The notes: a model not told the origin generated them from the letters alone. A stretch of 37,792 bases of DNA from Lachnospiraceae bacterium (GCA_017552985.1 JAFZNO010000098.1:1-37792); one strand, 5' to 3'; numbered from the stretch's first letter, positions 7,026 through 16,442 are shown. A program made the numbers and translations.

Positions 7026-8681
7026 TCAGACTTTGAAACAGCTCCCTCCGACAAACTCTCTGCAGATGGAATTGTTCGGCAGGTTCTCGCTGCTGACGTT
7101 CAGGAAATAATCCAGGAATTTCAACAGTCTCTTTGCCTCATAATATTCCGGCGTGTTCTTCGCTACCTGGAAAAGCAACGGCTCTGCATATTGCTTGAGT
7201 ACTGCCAGCTCATAGATCAGCGTGGAGTTGAACATGGCGTCTGCTTCCTCCTGAAAGGGGAAGATGTTGTTCTCCTCTCCCTTGCGGACGTTATTCCACA
7301 TCTGAATGGTGCGCTTTGCGTCAGAACCGCGGGTTCTCGCGTCACGGACCATTCTTCTAAGAAGTCTTCCGTCCGTCGTGGCAATGCGGTTGTGGGCATC
7401 TACGTTGATGGAAGTCAGGGCGCTGACGTAAATCTTGTATTTGCTCTCATCCGGAAGCGCATAGCTCATCTTGGGATTCAGTCCGTGGATTCCCTCGATT
7501 ACAAGGATGTCCTCATCGCCGAGCTGCATCACGTCGCCGTGATATTCCCGCTTGCCAATCTTAAAGTTAAAGGTGGGCATCTCAACAGCCTCACCGCTCA
7601 GGAGCTTCAGCATGTCGGAATTGAACTTCTCAATGTCCATGGCACCGAGGCACTCGAAATCGTAATCCCCGTTTTCATCCAGGGGCGTATCCTCGCGGTT
7701 GACAAAATAATTGTCCATGGCGATGGGATGCGGCGTCTTGCCGAGGGTCCGGAGCTGAATGGAAATCCTGTGGGAAAGACTGGTCTTTCCTGAGGAAGAA
7801 GGTCCCGCGATCATGACAAACTTTACGTTTCCGCGGCTGACAATGTCTCTCGCGATCTCCGCGATCTTCCGCTCCTGCATGGCTTCCTGAACCAGGATCA
7901 CGTCGCTGAGGGCGTCGGAACAAATGCGCTCGTTAAGATCTCCAACGGTCTCGATCCCAACCTGTCTGCCCCATTCATCGGATTTTTGAAGCGTCTCGAA
8001 GAGCTTTCTGCGCTCGTCAAACTCTTCCACGTGATCCAACGTTGACTTGGAGGGCAAAAGAAGCATGAAGCCCTTCTCATAAGGGATCAGGTCAAACCAC
8101 TTTACGTAGCTGGTGTTCGGCATCATGTAGCCGTAAAAATAATCATAATATCCGTCACATTCATACACGTTCACGGAGGAAGTTCGGCGGAAGCGGAAAA
8201 GCTTTACCTTGTCATCCATTCCCTGACGCTCAAAGACTTCCATGGCCTCATCAATGGGGCAGGTTCTTTTCATAAAGGGAATCTTGCGGCTTATCAGCTC
8301 CTGCATCCTTGCCTTCAGCTTCTTTGCACTTTCCTCGCCACAGGGGAACGCTCCCTCTGCCGAAAGGTAATAACCGTGTCCAATGGCATATTCCATGCGG
8401 CACTGGGCAGCTGCCTTACAGCCATATACGTCAAACACTGCCTTCATAAACAACATAGTTGCGGTTCTGACGTAGGTCTTATATCCCACGTCATCCTTTA
8501 ACGTAAAAAACTTGATCTCACATGGTTTATTTACGCGCTTAAACAACTCACGGATCTTTCCGTCTGAGGAAATGACGGTGATCAGTCTTCCATCCTTACC
8601 CTGATAGGGCTCCACAAGTTGTTCATAGGTTGTTCTCTCAGGAACCTGAATTTCATCCCCTTCTATCTTTACAGTAAACAT
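7026..8681 (-). CDS. Nucleoside kinase with N-terminal TGS/ThrRS-like domains
   Basis: A 551-residue protein of a Firmicute family annotated as nucleoside (uridine) kinase. The first ~60 residues look like a TGS domain. The next ~200 resemble the editing and second additional domain of threonyl-tRNA synthetase, including the short segment EGAFPCGEESA. The C-terminal ~270 residues are a uridine-kinase/phosphoribulokinase P-loop fold with Walker A GPSSSGKT at 293-300, the family motif MDNYFVNRE, and the lid region RRMVRDARTRG. The expected reaction is phosphate transfer from NTP to a nucleoside, but the true substrate of this fusion is not established. It follows trmK by 21 bases and is probably in that operon. 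The ribosome site (GTGGGG) is weak. Confidence 0.85.
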   Translation of the reverse strand: MFTVKIEGDEIQVPERTTYEQLVEPYQGKDGRLITVISSDGKIRELFKRVNKPCEIKFFTLKDDVGYKTYVRTATMLFMKAVFDVYGCKAAAQCRMEYAIGHGYYLSAEGAFPCGEESAKKLKARMQELISRKIPFMKRTCPIDEAMEVFERQGMDDKVKLFRFRRTSSVNVYECDGYYDYFYGYMMPNTSYVKWFDLIPYEKGFMLLLPSKSTLDHVEEFDERRKLFETLQKSDEWGRQVGIETVGDLNERICSDALSDVILVQEAMQERKIAEIARDIVSRGNVKFVMIAGPSSSGKTSLSHRISIQLRTLGKTPHPIAMDNYFVNREDTPLDENGDYDFECLGAMDIEKFNSDMLKLLSGEAVEMPTFNFKIGKREYHGDVMQLGDEDILVIEGIHGLNPKMSYALPDESKYKIYVSALTSINVDAHNRIATTDGRLLRRMVRDARTRGSDAKRTIQMWNNVRKGEENNIFPFQEEADAMFNSTLIYELAVLKQYAEPLLFQVAKNTPEYYEAKRLLKFLDYFLNVSSENLPNNSICREFVGGSCFKV

Positions 8682-8702
8682 GCTACCCCACTTCCCGAAG
8701 TC

Positions 8703-9437
8703 TTACTCCATTAGCTCCATTGCCTTATGAAGCAGCTCCCATTCATTTTCTACTTCCCGGAGGCGGCGCATTCTTCCCTCCGACGCGTCCTGCGCCCGAA
8801 GCTGCGTCAAAATATCCTCCATGATCCGTTTTTGTTCCATCAAATACTCCAAAAGAAGCGGATCCTTTCCCAGGATCAAGCCTTTTCCATATCGGTCGTA
8901 AATCTCCCTGCGGCCTTCGTCCGGTGGCTCCTCTGGCGCGCCTCCGATAACGACCTTCATCGGAAAATAGTACTTCCCGTCCTCAACGAGTATCCGCTCC
9001 TCCACTATTCTATAACCCTTCTCCCGCAAAAATGCACGGAACTCGCATAACTCTGACTGGGGCTGCAAGATCATTTCCTGAAAGCTCTCCGTCTTTTCCG
9101 GACTGTCCGTGAGGATCCTTTGCATCAAAGGCCCTCCCATGCCGGCGCAGACAAGCTTTTCCGCCTCACCGACGCGAAATGCGCTCAGCCCGTCAGAGAG
9201 CCTGGTCTCGATCCGGTCCGACAGCCCCGCTTCCTTCACGTGAGCGGCAGCCGCCGCCAAAGGCCCCTTCCTTACGTCCATGGCCAGTGCGCCGTCCATC
9301 TTTCCAGTCTGGACCAGATACACGTCCAGAAATCCATGATCACAGCCCACGTCAGCCACTCTCCCGCCGGGAGACAGCATGTCCGCCAGGGTCCAAAGCC
9401 TTTTTGAAAGAGATATGGGTTTTCCTTGCTTAATCAA
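8703..9437 (-). CDS. trmK: tRNA (adenine22-N1)-methyltransferase
   Basis: A 244-residue SAM-dependent enzyme that methylates N1 of A22 in the D-loop of bacterial tRNAs. Visible are the SAM-binding motif [12 protein letters not shown] near residue 38, the acidic AMDVRKGPL strand end, and CAGMGGPL, the TrmK active-site signature. The C-terminal ~60 residues look like a helical coiled coil, as in known TrmK. The start is TTG at 9437, overlapping the last codons of rpoD by 8 bases, with an AAGGA ribosome site 7 bases before it inside rpoD. Position directly behind rpoD is the standard Firmicute arrangement and supports translational coupling. Confidence 0.93.
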   Translation of the reverse strand: MIKQGKPISLSKRLWTLADMLSPGGRVADVGCDHGFLDVYLVQTGKMDGALAMDVRKGPLAAAAAHVKEAGLSDRIETRLSDGLSAFRVGEAEKLVCAGMGGPLMQRILTDSPEKTESFQEMILQPQSELCEFRAFLREKGYRIVEERILVEDGKYYFPMKVVIGGAPEEPPDEGRREIYDRYGKGLILGKDPLLLEYLMEQKRIMEDILTQLRAQDASEGRMRRLREVENEWELLHKAMELME

Positions 9438-10542
9438 GATAATCCTTCAGCTTGCGGCTTCTGCTGGGGTGCCGAAGCTTTCTGAGTGCCTTCGCCTCGA
9501 TCTGACGGATTCTCTCACGGGTTACGTTGAAGACGGTACCCACTTCCTCAAGGGTGCGGGCACGGCCGTCATCCAAGCCAAATCTAAGACGCAGAACCTT
9601 CTGCTCTCTCTCGGTCAGGGTTCCCAGCACCTCCACCAGCTGCTCCTTTAAGAGCGTGAAGGCTGCGGCATCTGCGGGAACGGGCACGTTGTCATCCTGA
9701 ATGAAATCGCCAAGATGGCTGTCTTCCTCTTCACCGATGGGGGTCTCCAAAGAAACGGGCTCCTGACTGATCTTCAAGATCTCACGCACGCGGTCCACGG
9801 GCATGCCCATCTCCTCAGCGATCTCCTCGGGAGACGGCTCGCGGCCCAGTTCCTGAAGGAGCTGACGGCTCACGCGGATCAGCTTATTGATGGTCTCAAC
9901 CATGTGAACGGGAATACGGATGGTTCTCGCCTGATCCGCAATGGCTCTGGTGATCGCCTGACGGATCCACCAGGTAGCGTAGGTAGAGAACTTGTATCCC
10001 TTGCGATAATCGAATTTTTCCACTGCCTTGATCAGACCGAGGTTACCTTCCTGGATCAGGTCAAGGAACAGCATTCCGCGTCCCACGTAACGCTTTGCGA
10101 TGGAAACCACCAGACGAAGGTTTGCCTCTGCCAGACGCTTTTTCGCATCCTGATCGCCAACCTCCATCTTCTTCGCCAGCTCGATCTCCTCCTCAGCGGA
10201 AAGCAGGGGCACCTTACCGATCTCCTTCAGATACATGCGGACCGGATCCTCAATGCTGATGCCATCGGGAATGGAGATGTCGAGGTTCTCAACGTCCACG
10301 TCCTCACCGGAGAGAATGATCTCCTCGGGATCAATGTCGTCCTCCACGTCCGTCATGCGGAGCACGTCCACGTTGTTGCGCTCCAGGGTATCCAATACCC
10401 GCTCCATCTGCTCCTCTTCGAGAGTCATGCCGTCAAAGAAGTCGCTGACCTCCTGGTACTCCAGAATGCTCTTTTTCTTCTTGGCCATGCTGACCAGTTC
10501 TTTGACTTTCTCCTCAAATTTTGCCTGTGTGTTTTCGTCCAT
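9430..10542 (-). CDS. rpoD: Primary RNA polymerase sigma factor SigA/RpoD
   Basis: A 370-residue housekeeping sigma factor that directs RNA polymerase to -35/-10 promoters. Region 1.1 is short (residues ~1-85), followed by region 1.2 ([11 protein letters not shown]), region 2 with the -10-recognising and melting helix ([17 protein letters not shown]), region 3, and region 4.2 with the -35-recognising helix ([18 protein letters not shown]). The length matches Gram-positive SigA, which lacks the large insert of proteobacterial RpoD. It sits between dnaG and trmK. The -10/-35 boxes seen elsewhere in this window fit its expected specificity. Confidence 0.98.
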   Translation of the reverse strand: MDENTQAKFEEKVKELVSMAKKKKSILEYQEVSDFFDGMTLEEEQMERVLDTLERNNVDVLRMTDVEDDIDPEEIILSGEDVDVENLDISIPDGISIEDPVRMYLKEIGKVPLLSAEEEIELAKKMEVGDQDAKKRLAEANLRLVVSIAKRYVGRGMLFLDLIQEGNLGLIKAVEKFDYRKGYKFSTYATWWIRQAITRAIADQARTIRIPVHMVETINKLIRVSRQLLQELGREPSPEEIAEEMGMPVDRVREILKISQEPVSLETPIGEEEDSHLGDFIQDDNVPVPADAAAFTLLKEQLVEVLGTLTEREQKVLRLRFGLDDGRARTLEEVGTVFNVTRERIRQIEAKALRKLRHPSRSRKLKDYLD

Positions 10543-10607
10543 CTTGTGGTTCCATCCTTCCGTACTGTTCTATTTTTTCTTGCGAATTGTAGTTTACGTA
10601 AAAAACG

Positions 10608-12389
10608 CTAATTTAAGCTTATGTGCAGCTTTGAGAGCTCCAGCAAAGCCTTTTTCCCCTGAAGTACCTGGGTGATGGCTTCAATGTTGCGCTCTGCCTG
10701 CTTTTGCTTATAATATTCAAGGCTGTTCTTTTTCACGGCATAGATCACGTCGTGCAGGGCCTGTTCCTTCTCCTGTACCGTCTCCATTGCCGGCAATTCC
10801 TCATAAAACGCTTCCGCGGCCGCCTTTTGCTGCTCCTCGTCCTCAAAGGTACTGATCACCTCTGCGGGCTGGAACTTGCCTTCACCCTTTTCCAATGCGG
10901 CAAACATCCGCTCCGCCACGCGGGCGTACAGTTCTTCGGTAAAGTCCTGTTCGGTGACGTAAGGCTTGATCTTCGGATAGATCTGGGGATAATCCGCGAT
11001 CCAGGTGATCAAGAGCTTTTGCGCCCTCTTCGCACCTTCCTGTGCCGCATTCTTGGTCTGAACGCCGCTCTTTGGCCTCGTGACGGGCTTGTTCACTCCC
11101 GCCCCGGCATAGCTGATCACGAGCTTGCGCAGGTTGTCCACGCCAATTCCGTATTTTTCAGCCACCGCCTGCAGATAGTTTTCCCTTTCGATCTCTTCCT
11201 CAAAGGTACAAAGCTTCGCAGCGATCTCCCGGTGGAATTTGGTTCTCTCTTCGGGGTCCTTCTGGTCATATCCGGTCTGCAGCATGCGGATCTCATAAAA
11301 GAAACTGTTTTCCGCCTGATTTATCCGCTCCTGAAAGGCCTCGCGGCCGAGAGCCTTCATAAACTCGTCCGGATCCTTGTGGGGCCTCATGTTGATGACC
11401 TTTGCGGTCATTCCTTCGTCCCGCAGGATCCCGATGGCGCGAAGAGCCGCCTTGACGCCGGCGCCGTCGCTGTCATATGCCAACAGTACCTGATCCGTAT
11501 ATCGGTGTAAAAGATGCGCTTGTTCAGGGGTAAATGCCGTTCCGAGGGATGCAACGGCCTGTCCAAAGCCTGCCTGATGCATCGCGATCACGTCCATGTA
11601 ACCCTCGCAAAGGATCACGTTACCCGCCCTCGCGGTTCTCGCATAGTTCAATCCGTATAAATTTCTTCTCTTGTCAAAAATGTCCGTCTCAGGCGAATTC
11701 AGATACTTGGGCTCGCCGTCGCCCATCACGCGTCCGCCAAAGCCGATGACGCGATGATTCACGTCCTGTATGGGAAACATCACGCGGTTCCAGAACTGGC
11801 TGGAAAGACCGTTTCTCTCAGAAAACGTCGCCACGCCCGCGTCCCTGATCTCTTCGTCGCGAAATCCCTTCTTTCGAAGGTACTGCACGAGCTCCGTTCC
11901 GTTTTTCCCCGCAAAACCAAGCCCGAATTTCTTCATGGTCTCATCCGTCAGCTCGCGCTTTTTCAGATAAGCCAGGCCGACTTCGCCGTGGGGATTCTTC
12001 CTGAGCTGATAATAAAAGAACGTTGCCGCTTCCTTGTTCACGTCCAAAAGTCTCTGCCTGCGGCCCGCCCTTTGTTTTTGTTCCTCGGAATACTCGATCT
12101 CCGGCAGCTTCACGCCTGCCCTGTCCGCGAGGACGCGAAGAGCTTCCGGGAAGGAATAATTCTCATATTTCATCAAAAAAGTGAATACGTTTCCGCTTTC
12201 CCCGCATCCAAAGCAGTGATACATCTGCTTATTTTCGGAGACGGCAAAGGATGGCGTTTTTTCGTTATGAAAGGGGCAGCATCCCCAATGGTTACTGCCC
12301 TTCTTCTTCAAATTCACGTATCCTGAAATAACGGCAACGATATCACTTTTTGCCCTGATTTCTTCCACAATTTCGTCCGAATAAAACAT
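10608..12389 (-). CDS. dnaG: DNA primase DnaG
   Basis: A 593-residue primase that makes RNA primers at the replication fork. The start chosen is MFYSDEIVEEI with AGAGGAG placed correctly; a 24-codon upstream extension would run into dgt and lacks family similarity. The N-terminal CHC2 zinc-binding domain shows C38, H41, C59 and C62 (CPFH and YHCFGCG). The TOPRIM catalytic core shows CEGYMDVIAMHQ and YDSDGAG with its acidic metal ligands. The C-terminal ~150 residues should be the DnaB-helicase-binding domain. It overlaps neither neighbour, but its ribosome site lies directly before the dgt stop, so the two are cotranscribed. Confidence 0.97.
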   Translation of the reverse strand: MFYSDEIVEEIRAKSDIVAVISGYVNLKKKGSNHWGCCPFHNEKTPSFAVSENKQMYHCFGCGESGNVFTFLMKYENYSFPEALRVLADRAGVKLPEIEYSEEQKQRAGRRQRLLDVNKEAATFFYYQLRKNPHGEVGLAYLKKRELTDETMKKFGLGFAGKNGTELVQYLRKKGFRDEEIRDAGVATFSERNGLSSQFWNRVMFPIQDVNHRVIGFGGRVMGDGEPKYLNSPETDIFDKRRNLYGLNYARTARAGNVILCEGYMDVIAMHQAGFGQAVASLGTAFTPEQAHLLHRYTDQVLLAYDSDGAGVKAALRAIGILRDEGMTAKVINMRPHKDPDEFMKALGREAFQERINQAENSFFYEIRMLQTGYDQKDPEERTKFHREIAAKLCTFEEEIERENYLQAVAEKYGIGVDNLRKLVISYAGAGVNKPVTRPKSGVQTKNAAQEGAKRAQKLLITWIADYPQIYPKIKPYVTEQDFTEELYARVAERMFAALEKGEGKFQPAEVISTFEDEEQQKAAAEAFYEELPAMETVQEKEQALHDVIYAVKKNSLEYYKQKQAERNIEAITQVLQGKKALLELSKLHISLN

Positions 12390-12399
12390 GTGACTCCTC

Positions 12400-13404
12400 T
12401 TATATCTGCCATGACTTCGGAATAAAGATCGATTCATACAGGGAGATGGCGTAGCGATCACTCATGGCACCCACGAAATCGCAGACCACCTGTTCCTTCT
12501 GTTCTCCCTCGGAGATCAGGTTCCTAAATTCTTCCGGCAATGCTTCCAGGTTCTTTAAGAAGTGGGAATACAGCGTCTCCATCAGAACCTCTGCCTTCTT
12601 CTCCTCCGCCTTCGCCAACGGGTTCGTATAGACTCTCTCAAACATAAAGGCCCGGAGCTTTTTCATGGCATCCGCAACCGTATCCGACATCACGATGTCA
12701 TTGGTATCCTTGCTGTTAGTCACGATGTCGTGGATAAAGCGGTCCAGTCTCTGTCCCGGCGTGTTGCCAAGCACGGCGCGGATCTCTGCCGGCACGTCCA
12801 TCTCCGTCAGGATGCCTGCGCGCACGGCGTCATCCATGTCGTGATGAATGTATGCGATCTTATCGGAAAAACGAACCACCTTGCCCTCCAGCGTGTGCGG
12901 ATTCCCGCTTGTCTGATGGTTTAGGATGCCGTCCCTCACCTCATACGTCAGGTTCAGTCCCTGCCCTTCCTTCTCCAGCCGGTCAACTGTCCTCACGCTC
13001 TGGATGGAATGCTCAAAGCCCAACGGGCACACCCTGTTCAGGGCGCGCTCACCGGCATGTCCAAAGGGCGTGTGCCCCAGGTCATGGCCAAGTGCAATGG
13101 CTTCTACCAGATCCTCGTTCAACTTCAATGCTTTCGCGATGGTTCTCGCATTCTGGGACACCTCCAGGGTATGCGTAAGACGCGTTCTGTAATGATCGCC
13201 CTCGGGCGTTAAGAACACCTGCGTCTTATCCTTTAATCTCCGGAATGCCTTGCAGTGTATGATCCTGTCACGGTCCCTCTGAAAGACCGGGCGGATGTCA
13301 CACTGCTCTTCGGGCTTTAACCGCCCTTTGGAATTCATGCTTAGGGATGCATAGGGGCTTAAATACTCCTTCTCCCACAGTTCAAGGTTTTCTCTGATGG
13401 TCAT
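12400..13404 (-). CDS. dgt: dGTPase-like HD-domain deoxynucleotide triphosphohydrolase
   Basis: A 334-residue HD-domain enzyme that splits dNTPs into deoxynucleoside and triphosphate. The start chosen is MTIRENLELWEKE with an AAAGGA ribosome site; a 35-codon upstream extension has no clear ribosome site. Metal ligands are visible: H...(TRLTHTLEVSQ), the HD pair in ALGHDLGHTPFGH, and a later D in RFSDKIAYIHHDMDD. The length suits the Firmicute subfamily annotated as deoxyguanosinetriphosphate triphosphohydrolase-like protein, whose substrate range is broader or less certain than E. coli Dgt. It heads the dgt-dnaG-rpoD-trmK operon, a common arrangement in Clostridia. Confidence 0.93.
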   Translation of the reverse strand: MTIRENLELWEKEYLSPYASLSMNSKGRLKPEEQCDIRPVFQRDRDRIIHCKAFRRLKDKTQVFLTPEGDHYRTRLTHTLEVSQNARTIAKALKLNEDLVEAIALGHDLGHTPFGHAGERALNRVCPLGFEHSIQSVRTVDRLEKEGQGLNLTYEVRDGILNHQTSGNPHTLEGKVVRFSDKIAYIHHDMDDAVRAGILTEMDVPAEIRAVLGNTPGQRLDRFIHDIVTNSKDTNDIVMSDTVADAMKKLRAFMFERVYTNPLAKAEEKKAEVLMETLYSHFLKNLEALPEEFRNLISEGEQKEQVVCDFVGAMSDRYAISLYESIFIPKSWQI

Positions 13405-13490
13405 GGATCGTCCTTTCTGACGGTATTCGTCAACATCCTCCTCAAACCTTTCAAAACTCACCCTAGCTATAATATTCTGCACTGCAGTCA

Positions 13491-13516
13491 AAAATCCTTT
13501 TTTCGTCACAAAAAGG
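13491..13516 (-). terminator. Possible weak terminator after the esterase gene
   Basis: On the minus strand CCTTTTT (13510-13516) can pair with AAAAAGG (13496-13502) across a 7-base loop, followed by A then TTTT. It lies just past the esterase stop at 13522 and before the dgt operon. The stem is A/T-rich, so it would be weak. Confidence 0.4.
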
Positions 13517-13521
13517 CAAAC

Positions 13522-14412
13522 TTAAAAATGCATAAGATCATCTATAATGAAGGCCACGTTCTTGTCCATGGCCTCATAGGCCGTCTTAAACGGAGACATT
13601 TGGAACACGTGCCACATGTTTTCAAACACGTCCAATTTGGCCACGACGCCCGCCTGTTTTAACCGCTCCACAAGGCGCGTCGCGTCGCTGAGCAGGATCT
13701 CGTTTTCCCCCACCTGCACGTAAGTGGGCGGAAATCCCCTAAAATCTCCAAACAGCGGGGACACAAAAGGATTTGTCAGATCCTCTCCCTTCGCATAAAC
13801 GTGGATCATCCGTTCCAAATAGGCATTCGTAAGTACCGGATCCACATCCTTTTTTGTTGCGTAGGATTCTCCCGAAGAAGTAAGATCCGTCCATGGTGAC
13901 ATCAAAACCAGTCCCCTCGGCAAAAATCTCCCCTGCTCCATTAATTTCAGCGTCAGCGCCAAGGCCAGGTTACCGCCGGCGGAATCCCCCGTCAGGATCA
14001 CGTCCCGGGCGCCGTACCCCACGCGCATCAGATAATCCCATACCTTCATGGCATCCTCCAGCGCCGCGGGATAAGGATGCTCCGGCGCCAGCCTGTAATC
14101 AAAGCTCAGCACCTCCATGCCCGTGCAGGATGCAAGCTTCGCCGTCAGCGTTCTTGCGTAGAGACTGCTGCCGGTAGAGTACCCGCCTCCGTGACAGTGC
14201 ATGATGACCTGCTTGTGCACGTGCGCGCGGTTTAAGCTCACCCACTCGCAGTGCGTGCCGTCCAGTTCCATGCCGCGATAATTTAAGTCTTTTACCCGCC
14301 CCAAGAGTTCTCCGATCTGGTCCTGGGACTGGCGGTGCTTTTCAATGTCCGTGTTTTCCACTAATCCGTGTGCAAGTTTGATCAGTCTGAGAAGTCTTTG
14401 CTTTGTTTCCAT
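13522..14412 (-). CDS. Alpha/beta-hydrolase esterase of the hormone-sensitive-lipase family
   Basis: A 296-residue cytoplasmic esterase without signal peptide. The oxyanion-hole motif HGGG is at residues 74-77 and the nucleophile motif GDSAGG places the serine at S144. D243 (LLSDATRLV) and H268 (ENMWHVF) complete the triad. This is the HSL (family IV) arrangement of short-chain carboxylesterases. The family acts on small acyl or aryl esters; the natural substrate is unknown. The gene begins in a TGATG overlap with the zinc-ribbon membrane protein, with AAGGAGG inside the upstream gene, so the two are translationally coupled. Together with the acyltransferase upstream it suggests making and breaking of an ester. 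Confidence 0.9.
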   Translation of the reverse strand: METKQRLLRLIKLAHGLVENTDIEKHRQSQDQIGELLGRVKDLNYRGMELDGTHCEWVSLNRAHVHKQVIMHCHGGGYSTGSSLYARTLTAKLASCTGMEVLSFDYRLAPEHPYPAALEDAMKVWDYLMRVGYGARDVILTGDSAGGNLALALTLKLMEQGRFLPRGLVLMSPWTDLTSSGESYATKKDVDPVLTNAYLERMIHVYAKGEDLTNPFVSPLFGDFRGFPPTYVQVGENEILLSDATRLVERLKQAGVVAKLDVFENMWHVFQMSPFKTAYEAMDKNVAFIIDDLMHF

Positions 14413-15116
14413 CAGAAATGCAACCTCCTTCGAACGGCATTCCGAAGTCTCCTTCGGGACAACATGGTTATGATCGCAATGTCAACGATCACGCAGATCG
14501 TCACAACGACCGCGGACCAGCTTAAGCTCACGGGAACGTCCCGATACAAGTCAATAATGATTTCGTATCCTGCGCACAAGATTGCCAGCGCCGTAAAGGA
14601 ATAGAGTCCCCTGACCAGAATTCCTTTGGGGAATCTGCGAACGGCCAAGGTCAGCAATTCGATCACGGCAATGGTGCAGAGCACCAGTGGAATGCCCAAG
14701 CCCTGAAACCATTCATACTTATCCAGCATTCTGGCGATAAGATACAGATAGAGAATGATCGCCGCGCCGTCAAACAACAGGTATAGATAGGGCGACCATT
14801 TTTGATAGATCACGGCAGGCACCAGCATTACCCACAGAACAACGCAGGCCCCGATCACGGCGAGGGACCACAATCCGTTTGGAAATGCCAGCCAGTTCAG
14901 TATTCCACAGGTGACGGCCGTTGCCAGACATACCATGGAAACTAGCCAGCCAAAGTCTGCCCTTTGAACCTCCTCCACGTGTGCTTTCTCCTGCGGGAAA
15001 GGTGGAATCAGGTTATCCGTCTTTATTTCATTTGGATTGATCACGGGCGTATTACACAAAGGACAATTCTTTGCGGTAGCATCCAGCTCCACGCCACAGT
15101 TTACGCAATAGGACAT
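14412..15116 (-). CDS. Zinc-ribbon membrane protein (DUF6320-like)
   Basis: A 234-residue protein with an N-terminal zinc ribbon (CVNCGVELDATAKNCPLC, four cysteines within residues 4-21), a polar linker to about residue 55, then about six hydrophobic segments up to a basic C-terminal tail (SRRRLRNAVRRR). The layout resembles the Lachnospiraceae family I know as DUF6320; function is unknown. No catalytic motif is visible in the membrane part. It sits between the acyltransferase (13 bases upstream) and the esterase (1-base overlap). It could be a membrane anchor, a transporter or a sensor for the product of these enzymes; none of these is proven. The ribosome site is GGAGGG. Confidence 0.75.
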   Translation of the reverse strand: MSYCVNCGVELDATAKNCPLCNTPVINPNEIKTDNLIPPFPQEKAHVEEVQRADFGWLVSMVCLATAVTCGILNWLAFPNGLWSLAVIGACVVLWVMLVPAVIYQKWSPYLYLLFDGAAIILYLYLIARMLDKYEWFQGLGIPLVLCTIAVIELLTLAVRRFPKGILVRGLYSFTALAILCAGYEIIIDLYRDVPVSLSWSAVVVTICVIVDIAIITMLSRRRLRNAVRRRLHF

Positions 15117-15128
15117 CGCTAATCCCTC

Positions 15129-16427
15129 CTAAATCATCTCTGCAACCGGAATGTCTCGGTTGCTTTCAATCTTCACGTGAATGCCATCCTTCACAAGCTT
15201 CCGGAAGAAATGACGCTCCACGTCCGCCTCCACGATGCTGCTGGCAAAATTGATCGTCAGCACGTCCTGGAAACTGATAATTGCACAGTTTGTTCTGGAA
15301 GAAAACGGCTGACCCATGCAAATGTCAAACCGCTCGATATAAGGCCGCATGCTCTCATCCACGTAGAGCGCGCCCATGTTTGTCAGTCCTGCCGAGGAGT
15401 TATGATCCTGCACCTTGGAATAAAACTGTCTTACGACAAAGTCCTTTAGGAACAAAGGCACGATTCTGATCAGCGGGTGACTCTGCGTGCGTGCGTTTGT
15501 CGTGATGTCGGCGCGAAGGAACTTATCGTTCACGTAATAGCGCATGTAGTGGTGAACCTGCGTTACGATCTCCTCAAACGTATACTCCCCAAGCCTTGGA
15601 TCGACACCCGGGTAAACCATGGTAATAAAATTCCGCAGCGTCTTTGACGGGAAGAACCTTCTGAGATTTACCGGCATTGCGATCCTCACGGGGCGCAGGT
15701 GAAACCTTCTGTCTTCCTCTTGTTTTTTCAAGAGCGCATATAAAAGAACGGCATTCAAATACTCGGTAATGCTGGCGCCGTACCTCTTCGACGCGGCAAC
15801 GACCTCCGCCGTCGACATGATCCCGTCGATGATGTTCAGCGTGTAGAAGGGCTCCTTCGTTCCGCGGACGCGATAGGTCTTCTCTCCCGGTCTCGGCGGA
15901 CAGATCTTGGAATTCGCATAGCGCATGTATGCGTCCTCCAGTTCCTCAGGATCCGGCTTTGCGTTTACGTCAAGCACAAATCCGCCGTTTTTGATCTCCA
16001 CGTGTCCCAGAAGCCTCAGATACTCTGCCGTCAGCGTATGCAAAAGGCACATGCCCCCCGTGCCGTCTCCCAGGCTGTGATGCGCCTCTAGGGAGATCCT
16101 GTTATGATAATAGTACACACGCACGAGATAACGGTTATTTGCCCAAAAGCTCATGGGCTGACAAGGGTTCTTTACGTCCGGACGCACAAAGGGTCCGGGA
16201 CGGTCATTCGGTTCCAGGTAACGCCAAAAAAGCCCCCTTCTAATGGCCGCCTTATAGGTCGGAAACCTGGGGAGCGTCACGTCCAACGCCTGCTGTAAAA
16301 GTTCTGGGTTCACTTCCTCCTTGAGTAACACCGACAGCCTGTAAACGGAAGAAAAATCCCTTCTCTGCAGCGTCGGATATACGATGGCGGAAAGATCCAA
16401 TTTATACCAATCCCGATGTTCTGGCAC
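15129..16427 (-). CDS. Condensation-domain-type acyltransferase (alcohol-acetyltransferase-like)
   Basis: A 432-residue protein with the chloramphenicol-acetyltransferase/condensation fold. The catalytic motif HHSLGDG (residues 116-122) is a perfect HHxxxDG; the second His would be the general base. The opening lines (YPTLQRRDFSSVYRLSV) and the later NLRRFFPSKTLRNFIT resemble proteins annotated as alcohol acetyltransferase or WxP-type acyltransferases in Lachnospiraceae. It would transfer an acyl group from a thioester to an alcohol or amine. There is no carrier protein or adenylation domain nearby, so acyl-CoA is the likelier donor. The GTG start has a perfect AGGAGG 7 bases upstream, in the 15-base gap behind recJ, so recJ and the triad are probably one transcript. 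Confidence 0.78.
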   Translation of the reverse strand: MPEHRDWYKLDLSAIVYPTLQRRDFSSVYRLSVLLKEEVNPELLQQALDVTLPRFPTYKAAIRRGLFWRYLEPNDRPGPFVRPDVKNPCQPMSFWANNRYLVRVYYYHNRISLEAHHSLGDGTGGMCLLHTLTAEYLRLLGHVEIKNGGFVLDVNAKPDPEELEDAYMRYANSKICPPRPGEKTYRVRGTKEPFYTLNIIDGIMSTAEVVAASKRYGASITEYLNAVLLYALLKKQEEDRRFHLRPVRIAMPVNLRRFFPSKTLRNFITMVYPGVDPRLGEYTFEEIVTQVHHYMRYYVNDKFLRADITTNARTQSHPLIRIVPLFLKDFVVRQFYSKVQDHNSSAGLTNMGALYVDESMRPYIERFDICMGQPFSSRTNCAIISFQDVLTINFASSIVEADVERHFFRKLVKDGIHVKIESNRDIPVAEMI

Positions 16428-16442
16428 GTTACTGCCTCCTTC

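Noticed and set aside
9715-10611. 298-codon plus-strand ORF opposite rpoD
   Set aside because: It is antisense to a clear sigma factor gene; its sequence shows no domain and mirrors the codon bias of the other strand.
12390-12461. Extended DnaG start at 12461
   Set aside because: The added 24 residues do not resemble DnaG and overlap dgt, while AGAGGAG fits the ATG at 12389.
13405-13509. Extended dgt start at 13509
   Set aside because: The extra 35 residues are not family-like and the AAAGGA site fits the ATG at 13404.
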